Source: an uncultured Opitutaceae bacterium | GTDB taxonomy: Bacteria > Verrucomicrobiota > Verrucomicrobiia > Opitutales > Opitutaceae | NCBI GenBank assembly: GCA_951813085.1 | Contig: OX638348.1 | Coordinates: forward strand, 2,799,627 to 2,863,626 | Direction: 5' to 3' | Length of the DNA: 64,000 nucleotides | In this document: piece after piece, positions 9,962 through 18,508 of the stretch | How positions within the stretch are numbered: position 1 is the first letter of the stretch | Layout: every line of letters starts with the position of its first letter | Notes under the pieces: generated by a model | Seen by the model: the letters and a program-made list of their open reading frames with translations, nothing else | What the model was told of the DNA's origin: nothing | Database searches by the model: none | Translations under genes and position numbers: made by a program

Positions 9962-10057
9962 TAATGGCTGATCAAGCACTCTTACCGTAATCCTCGAGTT
10001 AGATTTTATTTCATCCGATAAATCCTTCAATTTCTTCGCTAACTGTCTACTTGGATC

Positions 10058-10087
10058 TTGACCCTATTAATTTTGTTTTCATATTAA
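10058..10087 (+). promoter_or_regulatory. Possible sigma-70-like promoter of the ROK gene
   Basis: TTGACC and TATTAA are separated by 18 bases. If used, transcription would start only a few bases before the ATG at 10100, giving an almost leaderless mRNA. The match to consensus is moderate and the region is AT-rich, so chance is possible. Confidence 0.22.
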
Positions 10088-10099
10088 AAGCTGTCAATT

Positions 10100-11350
10100 A
10101 TGCGTCCTCGACCCAGAGAAACCAAGTTAGCCCTCAAGAAGCACCGAATCCTCAACGAGGTTTTTCGGAGCAGCACTTGTTCCCGTTTCGAATTGGCGCG
10201 ACGGTTGAATATAAACGCCACTATGGTCAGCGACTATGTTGAAGCGCTCTTAGCAAAGGGACTTCTTGTCGAGGACGAGCCTACTTCCTCGGGACGAGGC
10301 AGATCACCCGTGCCGCTGCGACTCAATCCTCAGTATGGCAATTTTCTGGGAATCGACTTCGAAGCGCTCCGCGCTCGAGCCGTCCTAACCGACTTCTCGG
10401 GAACCGAATTGCGGCGAAACGAGATTTCATTTCCGCCCAATCTCAGCCGAGACGATATCCTGCAGTCGATCATCTCGCTGGCTCAAGACCTGGCGGCCCA
10501 GTCGGAAGCTCCACTTCTTTCAATCGGCGTGGCGGCTCCCGGACAAGTGGATACGCTGGAAGGAAAGATTATACACTACGACTTGCTGCCAGACTTCGAC
10601 GAGATCCCGCTTCAGTCTCTTTTCGAAGACCATTTCGAAGAAACGCCCATACTTGTCGAAGACAATATCCGAGCCCTAACCTATGCCGAGCTCCTGCGCG
10701 GGAGCGGGAGCGATTGCCGCAATTTTCTCTGCCTATCGATCCGCTCCGGCGTCGGCCTTGGCATCGTGATCGACGGCAAGCTGTACAGCGGCGTCAATTC
10801 GATGTCAGGAGAAGTCGGATACCTCGTTTCGCCAGAGTCTATTTCCAATGATCGGCGAACGCTCACGGACATCGTCTCAGCGACGGGATTCGTCACGGAA
10901 ACGCGACGAGCGCTCGATTCGCTCCAGCAGAATGTAACCCGACGTCAACTCCTAGAAAAAGGGGATGCGCTGTCCCTCGCCGATATCGTATCGGTCGCTG
11001 AAGCCGGAGACGAGTTTCTGCGGAAGCGCCTTGAAGAGCTAGGAACGAGTATCGGCGTCACCGCAGCCAACTTAGCCAATCTCTTCGCCCCCGAAAAGAT
11101 CTTGCTAGCGGGCGAGGTACCCAGCTGCTCGATGCTGGTCCGAAATCAAATCGAGCGCAACCTCCGCAAGTTCACCCTTCCTCAAATTGCTAGTAACGTC
11201 TATTTGGAAGAAGGCGCTCTTCGCGCGTTCGCAGGCGCCTTCGGAGCCGCCTGGATGGGGGTTTCTCGACGCTTTCCAGAGGACGAGGAAATATTGATAA
11301 ATCTCCTTAGCGAGCAATCCGAGTCCACCTCGGCGCTTCGAGCGAGTTAG
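10100..11350 (+). CDS. ROK-family transcriptional regulator
   Basis: The 416-residue protein starts with a winged helix-turn-helix (about 15-70: HRILNEVFRSSTCSRFELAR, then NINATMVSDYVEALLAKGLL). A sugar-kinase-like ROK domain follows, with GVAAPGQVD, LVEDNIRALTYAE and SGVGLGIVIDGKLYSG. The cysteine-rich zinc motif CxCGxxGCxE of many ROK proteins is absent; the equivalent stretch reads VSPESISNDRRT. The protein is thus a repressor-type ROK likely to sense a sugar or sugar acid, with no sign that it is a kinase. It heads the plus-strand arm of the divergent catabolic locus and is the only transcription factor recognised in the window. Confidence 0.9.
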   Translation: MRPRPRETKLALKKHRILNEVFRSSTCSRFELARRLNINATMVSDYVEALLAKGLLVEDEPTSSGRGRSPVPLRLNPQYGNFLGIDFEALRARAVLTDFSGTELRRNEISFPPNLSRDDILQSIISLAQDLAAQSEAPLLSIGVAAPGQVDTLEGKIIHYDLLPDFDEIPLQSLFEDHFEETPILVEDNIRALTYAELLRGSGSDCRNFLCLSIRSGVGLGIVIDGKLYSGVNSMSGEVGYLVSPESISNDRRTLTDIVSATGFVTETRRALDSLQQNVTRRQLLEKGDALSLADIVSVAEAGDEFLRKRLEELGTSIGVTAANLANLFAPEKILLAGEVPSCSMLVRNQIERNLRKFTLPQIASNVYLEEGALRAFAGAFGAAWMGVSRRFPEDEEILINLLSEQSESTSALRAS

Positions 11351-11396
11351 GCGAGAGAAACGTATCCAGGACATAGCTTCCAATCACGACCCATCC

Positions 11397-12749
11397 ATGA
11401 CCCCATCGACACACTCCCGCCGGCGCTTCATTAGATCCGCTGCATCCGCGGTCGCCGCGCCCATGATCCTACCTTCGGGCGTTCTGGGAGCGAGCCGAAC
11501 GGCTCCGGGAGACCGAATCACTCTAGGTATAATCGGTCTTGGGGAAATGGGTACGGGGCATCTCAAGGCTTTCCTCCAAAACGAAGCGGTTCAAGTGGTC
11601 GCCCTCTGCGATGTTCACAACAAGCACTATCGCGATAGGAAACCGGGAGAACGCGATCCCCTAGGGCTGGATCCTGCGCGCCAGCTCGTCGAGGACCACT
11701 ATGCGTCCGCGCTGGGAAAAGGCTCTTACGCCGGATGCGATGCCTACACAGATTTTCGCAAACTCTGCGCTCGCGACGACATCGATGCAATTATCGTTGC
11801 GACTCCAGACCACTGGCACGCGCTGTGCGTTTTGGAAGCCTTGAGAAATGGCAAGGACGTCTACTGCGAAAAACCTGTCACCCACCTTTTTGCGGAGGGA
11901 CAGGCGATCTATCGGGAAGTCGAAAAGCAAGGAGCCGTTTTCCAGACGGGCTCCCAGCAACGGTCCAGCATCCGCTTCCGCGTCGCCGTTGAGATCGTAC
12001 TCAATGGCTTAATCGGCAAGGTTCATTCCGTAGAGGTCGGACTCCCAACCGGCTTCTCCCAGCCGAGGACCGAGGGCTTCGAACCCGCGCCCCCACCGCC
12101 TGGCCTGGACTACGAACTATGGTGCGGACCGAGCGAAAAGCTCCCCTACATATTCGCGCGGCATCATCGGAACTGGCGATGCCACAGCGCCTGCGGAGGA
12201 GGACAGATCATGGACTTTATCGGCCACCACAACGACATCGCCCATTGGGGCCTTGGGGTGGACGCGAGTGGACCGGAGGAAGTGGAAGCAATCGGATGGA
12301 CATTCCCAGAAACGACGATCTACAACATGCCTGTCGACTACGAGATACGCAGCAGGTACGCGGGCGGAGTCCATGTATCCATTTCGAATCGGCATCCGAT
12401 GGGGACCAAGTGGATCGGCGAAGACGGATGGGTTTACGTAGATCGAGGCAAAATCGAGGCGTCGCATCAGGAATGGATCCAGGAGTCGTTCGACCGAGGA
12501 CCGATCAAACCCTACTTGTCGCTCAATCACCATACCAATTTCCTCGAGTGCATTCGCTCTCGCAAACCTTGTATCGCTCCTGCCGAGACGGGCCATCGAT
12601 CCGTCACGCCAGGACATCTGGGATTCATTTCGCAAGCAGTCGGAAGGCCCCTAAAATGGGACGCGAATACGGAAACTGTCATTGGTGACTCCGAAGCGGG
12701 CGCATTGCTTAAAACGGTCCACTACCGCGATCCTTGGAAATTTGAATAA
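11397..12749 (+). CDS. Gfo/Idh/MocA oxidoreductase with Tat signal
   Basis: The 450-residue protein starts with a twin-arginine signal, SRRRFIRSA, and a short hydrophobic stretch. The Rossmann motif GIIGLGEMGTGHLKAF follows, then IVATPDHWHA and VYCEKPVTH, where the EKP lysine is the conserved active-site residue. The C-terminal domain has GGGQIMDFIGHHNDIAHW. Family role: NAD(P)-dependent oxidoreduction of sugars or their derivatives, here probably folded with cofactor and exported. It begins 47 bases after the ROK gene on the same strand. The substrate is unknown. Confidence 0.9.
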   Translation: MTPSTHSRRRFIRSAASAVAAPMILPSGVLGASRTAPGDRITLGIIGLGEMGTGHLKAFLQNEAVQVVALCDVHNKHYRDRKPGERDPLGLDPARQLVEDHYASALGKGSYAGCDAYTDFRKLCARDDIDAIIVATPDHWHALCVLEALRNGKDVYCEKPVTHLFAEGQAIYREVEKQGAVFQTGSQQRSSIRFRVAVEIVLNGLIGKVHSVEVGLPTGFSQPRTEGFEPAPPPPGLDYELWCGPSEKLPYIFARHHRNWRCHSACGGGQIMDFIGHHNDIAHWGLGVDASGPEEVEAIGWTFPETTIYNMPVDYEIRSRYAGGVHVSISNRHPMGTKWIGEDGWVYVDRGKIEASHQEWIQESFDRGPIKPYLSLNHHTNFLECIRSRKPCIAPAETGHRSVTPGHLGFISQAVGRPLKWDANTETVIGDSEAGALLKTVHYRDPWKFE

Positions 12750-12817
12750 CGAGCCAGTTGTAGTTAAACATTCTATACAATTAGAACCCAGTACCCTATC
12801 TCTTACCGAATAAATTT

Positions 12818-14266
12818 ATGAGCACCTTAAATTCGAATTCACCGCTTGCTCTCTATCTGAATGGCGAATGGAAAAATCCGGGGCCTCCCCTGGAAGTAAC
12901 GAACCCGTCGACCGGCGAAGTAATTGGCTCCGTCAGCACGGTCGATCGGGCGGGCACCCGCCAAGCGATTGCTGATGCTGAATCCGCCTGGGAAGTCTGG
13001 AAAGGGCTAACGGGCAAGGAACGCGGCACCTACCTGCACGCGATAGCGGCCGGCATCGAAAAGCGTGGAGACGAAATCGCCCGCGCGATATCGCTCGAAA
13101 ACGGCAAGCCTTTGGCTCAAGCCAAAGGCGAGGTGGGCATGACGCTTGACCATTTCCAGTGGTTCGCCGAAGAGGCCAAGCGGTCGTATGGCCGTGTCGT
13201 ACCCAATCAACTCGATGGAAAACGGCACCTGGCGATACGCCAACCCATCGGCGTCGTGGGAGCAATCGCTCCCTGGAATTTTCCACTTGTACTCGCAGTT
13301 CGAAAAGTGGCCCCAGCGCTCGCTGCCGGTTGCCCCGTCCTCCTTAAGCCTGCAAGCGCCACACCTCTCTGCGCCGTTCTGCTCGCGGAAGCGATTCACG
13401 AGGCCAATTTGCCGAAAGGCGTCTTCCAGCTGCTTGTCGGGAGCGCTCGCGAAATCGGGCCGGAGCTGATGGAAAATCCGGCCTGCCGCAAGATCACGTT
13501 CACGGGCTCGACCGAAGTCGGTCGCGAACTTATTCGCCAAAGCGCCGACCAGGTGAAGGAACTTTCCATGGAACTGGGCGGCCATGCGCCGTTCATCATC
13601 TTCGACGATGCGGACTTGGACAAAGCGGTCGAAGGGGCGCTCATCACTAAGTTCCGCAATACGGGTCAATCGTGCATCGCCTCTAATCGCATCTATGCGC
13701 AACGCGGCATCTACGAGCGCTTCCTGGATGCATTCGTAGAAAAAGCTCAGGCCCTTAAAGTGGGCGATGGCATGGAAGATGGCGTCGATATCGGTCCGTT
13801 GATCGACGAAGCGGCGGCAGACACCGCGCGGCAGCACATCGACGCCGCGGTTCAATCAGGAGCCAGACTCCTCTGCGGCGGCAAGAGCCCGGAAGGCTGC
13901 GGTCCGAATTTCCTCGAGGCGACCGTACTGGCAGACGTTCCTGAAGACACGCTTTGCATGACAGAAGAGACCTTTGCGCCGGTAGCTCCCGTATCCGTGT
14001 TCGATGACGAGGACGAAGCGATCCGTCGAGCGAACGCCACCGAATACGGTCTGGCGGCTTATGTATTTACCGAAAACGTCAATCGAGCCTGGCGCGTCGC
14101 CGAGGCGCTGGAAGCCGGCACCATAGGAGTCAATGATTCTGTGCCCTCGACAAGCCAGTGCCCATTTGGCGGAATGAAACACAGCGGGCTAGGACGCGAG
14201 CTCGGGACCGAAGGCCTAGATGCCTTTCTCGAAACAAAGCACATCTCCTTCGCTCAAATCAGCTGA
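12818..14266 (+). CDS. NAD(P)-dependent aldehyde dehydrogenase (succinate-semialdehyde/lactaldehyde type)
   Basis: The 482-residue protein is a standard aldehyde dehydrogenase. It shows GVVGAIAPWNFPL, KPASATPL, the cofactor loop FTGSTEVGREL, the general-base glutamate in SMELGGHAP (near 251), the catalytic cysteine in NTGQSCIASNR (near 285), and a C-terminal GGMKHSGLGRE. It is closest in pattern to GabD-like enzymes, a group that also includes lactaldehyde and glycolaldehyde dehydrogenases. In this locus it probably oxidises the aldehyde made by the HpcH/HpaI aldolase, with the Fe-ADH as the reductive alternative (inference). No Shine-Dalgarno sequence precedes the ATG. Confidence 0.93.
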   Translation: MSTLNSNSPLALYLNGEWKNPGPPLEVTNPSTGEVIGSVSTVDRAGTRQAIADAESAWEVWKGLTGKERGTYLHAIAAGIEKRGDEIARAISLENGKPLAQAKGEVGMTLDHFQWFAEEAKRSYGRVVPNQLDGKRHLAIRQPIGVVGAIAPWNFPLVLAVRKVAPALAAGCPVLLKPASATPLCAVLLAEAIHEANLPKGVFQLLVGSAREIGPELMENPACRKITFTGSTEVGRELIRQSADQVKELSMELGGHAPFIIFDDADLDKAVEGALITKFRNTGQSCIASNRIYAQRGIYERFLDAFVEKAQALKVGDGMEDGVDIGPLIDEAAADTARQHIDAAVQSGARLLCGGKSPEGCGPNFLEATVLADVPEDTLCMTEETFAPVAPVSVFDDEDEAIRRANATEYGLAAYVFTENVNRAWRVAEALEAGTIGVNDSVPSTSQCPFGGMKHSGLGRELGTEGLDAFLETKHISFAQIS

Positions 14267-14308
14267 GCGATATTCAATTTAAATCAATCAACCCAAACAA
14301 TTAATACT

Positions 14309-14971
14309 ATGAAACTGTTCCTCGATAGCGCTATTACAGAAGAAATCGCTCATGCCCTGGAGGCCTGGGATATGGATGGACTAACGACCAATCCCCGCCA
14401 CGTGATGGTATCCGGAAAACCCTTTCGTACGGTGATTGCGGAGATTGCCGAAATGGTTAAAGGCACGGACAAGCCGGTCAGCGTGGAAGTCAATCCTCAC
14501 TTTACCGACTGCGCGCAAATCGTAGAGCAAGGCCGCGAGCTCGCGGCTTTGTCGCCCAATTTCGTTATCAAGGTAGGCGCTTGCGAGGGCGGCTTCTCGG
14601 CGATTCGCGAACTTTCTAAAGACGGGATCAAGACCAATGCCACCTTGATCATGTCAGTCGCTCAAGCTTGGCACGCCGCACGGGCAGGCGCATCCTACAT
14701 TAGCCCTTTCATCGGATGGAAGGACCAGTTTGGAGATTCTCCTGATACGTTCATGGGCGATGTTCGAGCAATGTTAGATAAATTTGGATACCCATCTGAA
14801 ATCATCGCTGCCGCGGTTCGCAATGCGAAACAGATTGGTGACGTAGCGATCGCCGGCGCCCATTGCATCACCGCCGGCGCAGCCGTATATGAAGAGAGTT
14901 TCCGCAATCCCTACACCACATTCGGTGAAGGCGTTTTCCAAAATGCCTGGGACCAGACCCCTGAAACGTGA
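14309..14971 (+). CDS. Transaldolase/fructose-6-phosphate aldolase-like protein
   Basis: The 220-residue protein has the small transaldolase fold. It starts MKLFLDSA, followed by GLTTNPRHV, VSVEVNP, NFVIKVGACEGGFSAI with the presumed Schiff-base lysine, IKTNATLIMSVAQA, and YISPFIGWKDQFG. The usual lysine motif VKIPxTxEG is altered to VIKVGACEG, so the substrate probably differs from fructose 6-phosphate or sedoheptulose 7-phosphate. It lies 42 bases after the aldehyde dehydrogenase and before a RidA gene. Sulfo-sugar transaldolases are small enzymes of the same type working with an aldehyde dehydrogenase, but nothing here proves such a role. Confidence 0.82.
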   Translation: MKLFLDSAITEEIAHALEAWDMDGLTTNPRHVMVSGKPFRTVIAEIAEMVKGTDKPVSVEVNPHFTDCAQIVEQGRELAALSPNFVIKVGACEGGFSAIRELSKDGIKTNATLIMSVAQAWHAARAGASYISPFIGWKDQFGDSPDTFMGDVRAMLDKFGYPSEIIAAAVRNAKQIGDVAIAGAHCITAGAAVYEESFRNPYTTFGEGVFQNAWDQTPET

Positions 14972-15019
14972 GCCCAACCGCACGTCCTGAAGTCATAATA
15001 ATTCAACGAAATCATCATC

Positions 15020-15481
15020 ATGTCTATCGAATCAAAATTAGCGGAGCTTGGCCTCAGTTTGCCGGAAGCTCCTAAACCTGTAGCCGCATACGTGCCCGCC
15101 GTCACCAGTCGAGGCCAAGTCATCGTTAGCGGCCAGCTACCGATGCTCAATGGCGAGCTCGTAAGTACTGGAAAAGTTCCCTCCCAAGTATCCATCGAGG
15201 ACGCGCAGTCCGCTGCCCGACAGTGCGTGCTTAACGGCCTAGCGGTACTCAAGGCCGAACTCGGCGGTTCCTTCGACCGATTGGTTCGCCTTGTTCGGAT
15301 TGGGGCTTTCGTTCAAAGCGATGACGACTTTTCCGCTCAGCCACAAGTCGCCAACGGCGCGAGCGAATTGCTGCTAGAGATTCTAGGCGAACAAGGTCGC
15401 CACGCCCGGGCAGCCGTAGGGGTAAACGCCCTACCTTTGAACGTTCCGGTGGAGATCGAATTTCTATTCGAAGTAGATTGA
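15020..15481 (+). CDS. RidA/YjgF/YER057c/UK114-family protein
   Basis: The 153-residue protein matches the longer YjgF-like subgroup. It shows GQVIVSGQLPM near residue 37, a central DAQSAARQCVLNGLAVLKAEL helix region, and a C-terminal HARAAVGVNALPLNVPVEIE with the conserved arginine of the active pocket. Archetypal RidA hydrolyses reactive enamine/imine intermediates; subgroup members may act on other small molecules. It sits in the catabolic operon between the transaldolase-like gene and the GlpD-like gene, 48 bases after the former. Its role is either intermediate clean-up or a pathway-specific deamination (inference). Confidence 0.88.
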   Translation: MSIESKLAELGLSLPEAPKPVAAYVPAVTSRGQVIVSGQLPMLNGELVSTGKVPSQVSIEDAQSAARQCVLNGLAVLKAELGGSFDRLVRLVRIGAFVQSDDDFSAQPQVANGASELLLEILGEQGRHARAAVGVNALPLNVPVEIEFLFEVD

Positions 15482-15505
15482 AGTTAAATTGATAGCCCTA
15501 AGTCC

Positions 15506-17065
15506 ATGAATCGAGCTGACGGTATCGACCGCTTAAAAAGTGAAGACAGCCCGTGGGACGTCGTCGTCATCGGAGGCGGAGCGACCGGATTAGGTTGCGC
15601 CTTAGACGCCGTATCTCGGGGCTACCGTACGGCGCTCATCGAAGCGGCCGATTTCGCCAACGCGACCTCCAGCCGAAGCACAAAGCTGATGCACGGTGGC
15701 GTGCGCTACTTGCGCCAAGGCAATATATCGCTCGTGCGCGAATCGCTCCACGAACGTGAGTGGCTGCTGAGCCATGTTCCCCAACAAGTGCGTCCTCAAC
15801 CCTTTCTCATTCCAACCTACTCCTGGTGGGAGACCTGGTACTACCGGATCGGACTTTGGTTCTACGACCGCTTAGCGGGGAAACTGGGAATTCGTTCGAC
15901 TCAGCGCTTCAGCAAGCAGGCCGTCCTGGAGCGCGTTCCCACGATGAATGAAAACAAGCTTGCGGGAGGCGTCATGTATTGGGACGGACAGTTCGATGAC
16001 GCTCGCCTGTGCGTGCAAGCCGCTCAAACAATCTGGGATCACGGAGGACTCGCCCTTAACTACTTGAAAGTAACGGATCTCATTAAGACGGATGGACGGC
16101 TGTCCTCCGTCAACGTAGTGGATGCCCAAACTGGCGAGACCTTCTCGGTACGTAGCAATAGCTTCATACTAGCCACCGGTATTTTCTCTGATGCGCTGCG
16201 CCAGCAAGACGCATCCGGTATCCCTCCAATCATTACAACAAGCCGCGGAAGCCATGTCGTGGTCGATGAGTCGTTCCTTCCCGGTGGTACGGCGCTAATG
16301 ATGCCGAAAACAAGCGATGGACGCCTGTTGTTTATGGTTCCTTGGCTGAACAAGATCATAATTGGCACTACGGACATTCCAGACGACAACATTTGCCTGG
16401 AGCCGCAAATTTCCTCGGAAGAGATCGATTTCATCTTGGAGACCGCGGCCCCCTACCTGAGCAAACCGATCCAGCGATCGGATATTCTGAGCGTATATTC
16501 CGGTCTACGACCGCTGGTTCGCCCAGCCGGGAAAAGCGGCAGCACCTCCGCGATTTCCCGGGACCACTACATTGACGTGAGCGAATCGGGCTTGATAACG
16601 ATCGCCGGTGGCAAGTGGACCACCTTTCGAAAAATGGGTGAAGACGCTATCGAAAAAGCGATTCAGATCGGGGGACTCGAGCAGAGGCCGTCCCAATCCA
16701 AGCAAATGCAATTCCACGGCTTCCAAGAATCGGATTCGGATAGCCCATTCAAGGCCTACGGATCGGATGCTTCCGAAATTGAAGCCTTGATCCGCGATCG
16801 ACCTGAACTCGGAGAACGTATCCACCCACGACTATCATATACCTGGGCAGAAATAATTTGGAGCATTCGCGAAGAACTCGCCGAGTCGGTTGAAGATATC
16901 CTCGCGCGTCGCACACGGGCGCTGTTTCTAGATGCAAAGGCGGCTATTGAAGCTGCGCCCGAGGTCGCTCAATTCATAGCGAACGAGCGAACGTTCGACG
17001 ACCAATGGGTGAACGATTCAGTAGAGTCCTTTTTGGCTGTGGCTAAGAATTACTGCTTGGACTAG
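15506..17065 (+). CDS. glpD: FAD-dependent glycerol-3-phosphate dehydrogenase
   Basis: The 519-residue protein begins with a dinucleotide-binding motif, VVVIGGGATGLGCALDA. The GlpD signature SSRSTKLMHGGVRYL follows, then LIPTYSWWETWYYRIGLWFY, MMPKTSDGRLLFMVPW and TIAGGKWTTFRKMGEDA, ending in the C-terminal helical domain. Family reaction: oxidation of sn-glycerol 3-phosphate to dihydroxyacetone phosphate at the membrane, with electrons passed to quinone. Length and motifs agree with GlpD. It is the last gene of the plus-strand arm, 24 bases after RidA. Given its neighbours, it may act on a related polyol phosphate. Confidence 0.88.
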   Translation: MNRADGIDRLKSEDSPWDVVVIGGGATGLGCALDAVSRGYRTALIEAADFANATSSRSTKLMHGGVRYLRQGNISLVRESLHEREWLLSHVPQQVRPQPFLIPTYSWWETWYYRIGLWFYDRLAGKLGIRSTQRFSKQAVLERVPTMNENKLAGGVMYWDGQFDDARLCVQAAQTIWDHGGLALNYLKVTDLIKTDGRLSSVNVVDAQTGETFSVRSNSFILATGIFSDALRQQDASGIPPIITTSRGSHVVVDESFLPGGTALMMPKTSDGRLLFMVPWLNKIIIGTTDIPDDNICLEPQISSEEIDFILETAAPYLSKPIQRSDILSVYSGLRPLVRPAGKSGSTSAISRDHYIDVSESGLITIAGGKWTTFRKMGEDAIEKAIQIGGLEQRPSQSKQMQFHGFQESDSDSPFKAYGSDASEIEALIRDRPELGERIHPRLSYTWAEIIWSIREELAESVEDILARRTRALFLDAKAAIEAAPEVAQFIANERTFDDQWVNDSVESFLAVAKNYCLD

Positions 17066-17072
17066 AAGTTTA

Positions 17073-17277
17073 GTCATCGGCCTGCGGCCTAGGAGTCTTG
17101 CTTCGCAAGACAATAAGGATCTGGCTTCGCCAGAAATTAGGCCTCGAAAGTAATCACCGAATCGATACAATTTCAATTTGGCTTCGAAGTCGGACTACTA
17201 TCGCCAAAACATTATTTCCAGCGCCGATGGAACCTAATGGCTCGCGAAGCTAGCCTCCTAGGCCGTAGGCCTGTGAC
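17073..17277. repeat. MITE-like 205-bp element with 23-bp terminal inverted repeats
   Basis: The left end (17073-17095) and right end (17255-17277) are inverted copies matching at 20 of 23 positions, each containing CGGCCTAGGAG or its complement. Inside lie perfect three-base-loop hairpins: GTCTTGC-TTC-GCAAGAC at 17095-17111 and TCTGGC-TTC-GCCAGA at 17120-17134. Both ends can themselves fold (GGCC-TGC-GGCC, AGGCC-GTA-GGCCT). It fills the gap between the convergent glpD and Gfo/Idh genes and has no coding capacity. It could be a non-autonomous mobile element or a bidirectional terminator. Confidence 0.6.
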
Positions 17278-17296
17278 AATTTAAATCTTAAGCCAC

Positions 17297-18499
17297 CTAT
17301 GATGTCTCGCTAAGTAGATCTTTGATCATCACAGGCTGCCCGGTCTTGATCGAGCGCTGCGACGCAGCCGCAACGATCACCGCCCACAGGCCCTGCTCGG
17401 CAGTGGCGCAACGGACTTCTTTTCCATCCAGCTGATCCATAAAAGCGATGTGCTCATAGAAAGTGGATCCATGATGACCACTCTCCTCAATCAATTTTGG
17501 GTACGTAACCACGGACGACTTGGAAGGGCCCTCTTCCCCAAGCTCGATATCGATCGTGCCCGTAGACGGTTTTTGCTGATGATAGTAGAACTTCTCTCGG
17601 GCAATCAAACGTCCTTTATCGCCGACTACAATCATCTCTTCTTCGAATTCCGGGCAAAACATGTTCAAGGTGAAGTTAGCCTTTACGCCATTCTTGTATT
17701 CAACGATTGCGAACGCGTGATCTTCCACATCGGACGCCTTGCCATCTTTTTCGAAATCTGTGAAAGTGATCGCCTGCCCACCGCTGGCAAAGACTCGGAC
17801 GGGTTCCGATTCGGCCATCAAATTGATCAGGTCGAAGTAGTGACACGACTTTTCAACCAACGTGCCCCCAGAGAATTCCTTGAACTTATTCCATTGCCCG
17901 ACCTTATCTAAAAACGGAGGCCGATGCTCGCTCATGCTAATCGTCTTAATTTCGCCCAACGACCTGCGCTCGAGCGCTTCGTGGAACGCCTCGACATATT
18001 GTCTCTTGTAGCGGTACTGCAATCCGATCTGTATAAAGGAGCTGTACGAATTGACCATCTCCACCATTTTAGCGGCGTCCGCAACTGTGGTCGCCATCGG
18101 CTTCTCGACGAAAATGGGCTTCCCCGTCTTAATCACCGTACACAGAACTTCGTAGTGCGTGTAGTTGGGAGTACAAATAAAGTAGGCGTCTACATCCGTA
18201 TCGGCGCAGGCGGCGTCTAGGTCTGGGTAGCGAACAAGCGCGTCCGATGAGATCTTGGCGAATTCGACCTCGGCGACATCCAGGCTCCTTTTCTCAGGAT
18301 CATAGATCCCGTGAATCCGGGCGCGACCCAAGAGCGTCGCGACGCGCATGTGCTCCTTGCCAATCGTCCCTACGCCGATAATCGCGAATCGATGCGTAGG
18401 CGACACTTGATTGTAGAGGTACTGATCCACCTCCGCAACATGCTGCTGACTGCCCTTTCTTTCGAAGTGGCGCAATCTTGGTTTATAGCTTTTACTCAT
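17297..18499 (-). CDS. Gfo/Idh/MocA-family oxidoreductase (cytoplasmic)
   Basis: The 400-residue protein has a roughly 36-residue leader without a signal peptide. The Rossmann motif FAIIGVGTIGKEHMR follows, then FICTPNYTHYE and IFVEKPMATTVADA. The C-terminal half contains GGTLVEKSCHYFDLI with the catalytic-type histidine region. Family role: NAD(P)-dependent sugar, inositol or sugar-acid dehydrogenase. The sodium:solute symporter gene ends 9 bases upstream on the same strand, so transporter and enzyme are almost certainly cotranscribed and share a substrate. Confidence 0.9.
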   Translation of the reverse strand: MSKSYKPRLRHFERKGSQQHVAEVDQYLYNQVSPTHRFAIIGVGTIGKEHMRVATLLGRARIHGIYDPEKRSLDVAEVEFAKISSDALVRYPDLDAACADTDVDAYFICTPNYTHYEVLCTVIKTGKPIFVEKPMATTVADAAKMVEMVNSYSSFIQIGLQYRYKRQYVEAFHEALERRSLGEIKTISMSEHRPPFLDKVGQWNKFKEFSGGTLVEKSCHYFDLINLMAESEPVRVFASGGQAITFTDFEKDGKASDVEDHAFAIVEYKNGVKANFTLNMFCPEFEEEMIVVGDKGRLIAREKFYYHQQKPSTGTIDIELGEEGPSKSSVVTYPKLIEESGHHGSTFYEHIAFMDQLDGKEVRCATAEQGLWAVIVAAASQRSIKTGQPVMIKDLLSETS

Positions 18500-18508
18500 A
18501 TTATAATT

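Noticed and set aside
13007-13855. Long open frame (282 codons) antisense to the aldehyde dehydrogenase
   Set aside because: No recognisable motif; it mirrors the codon bias of a well-supported gene on the other strand.
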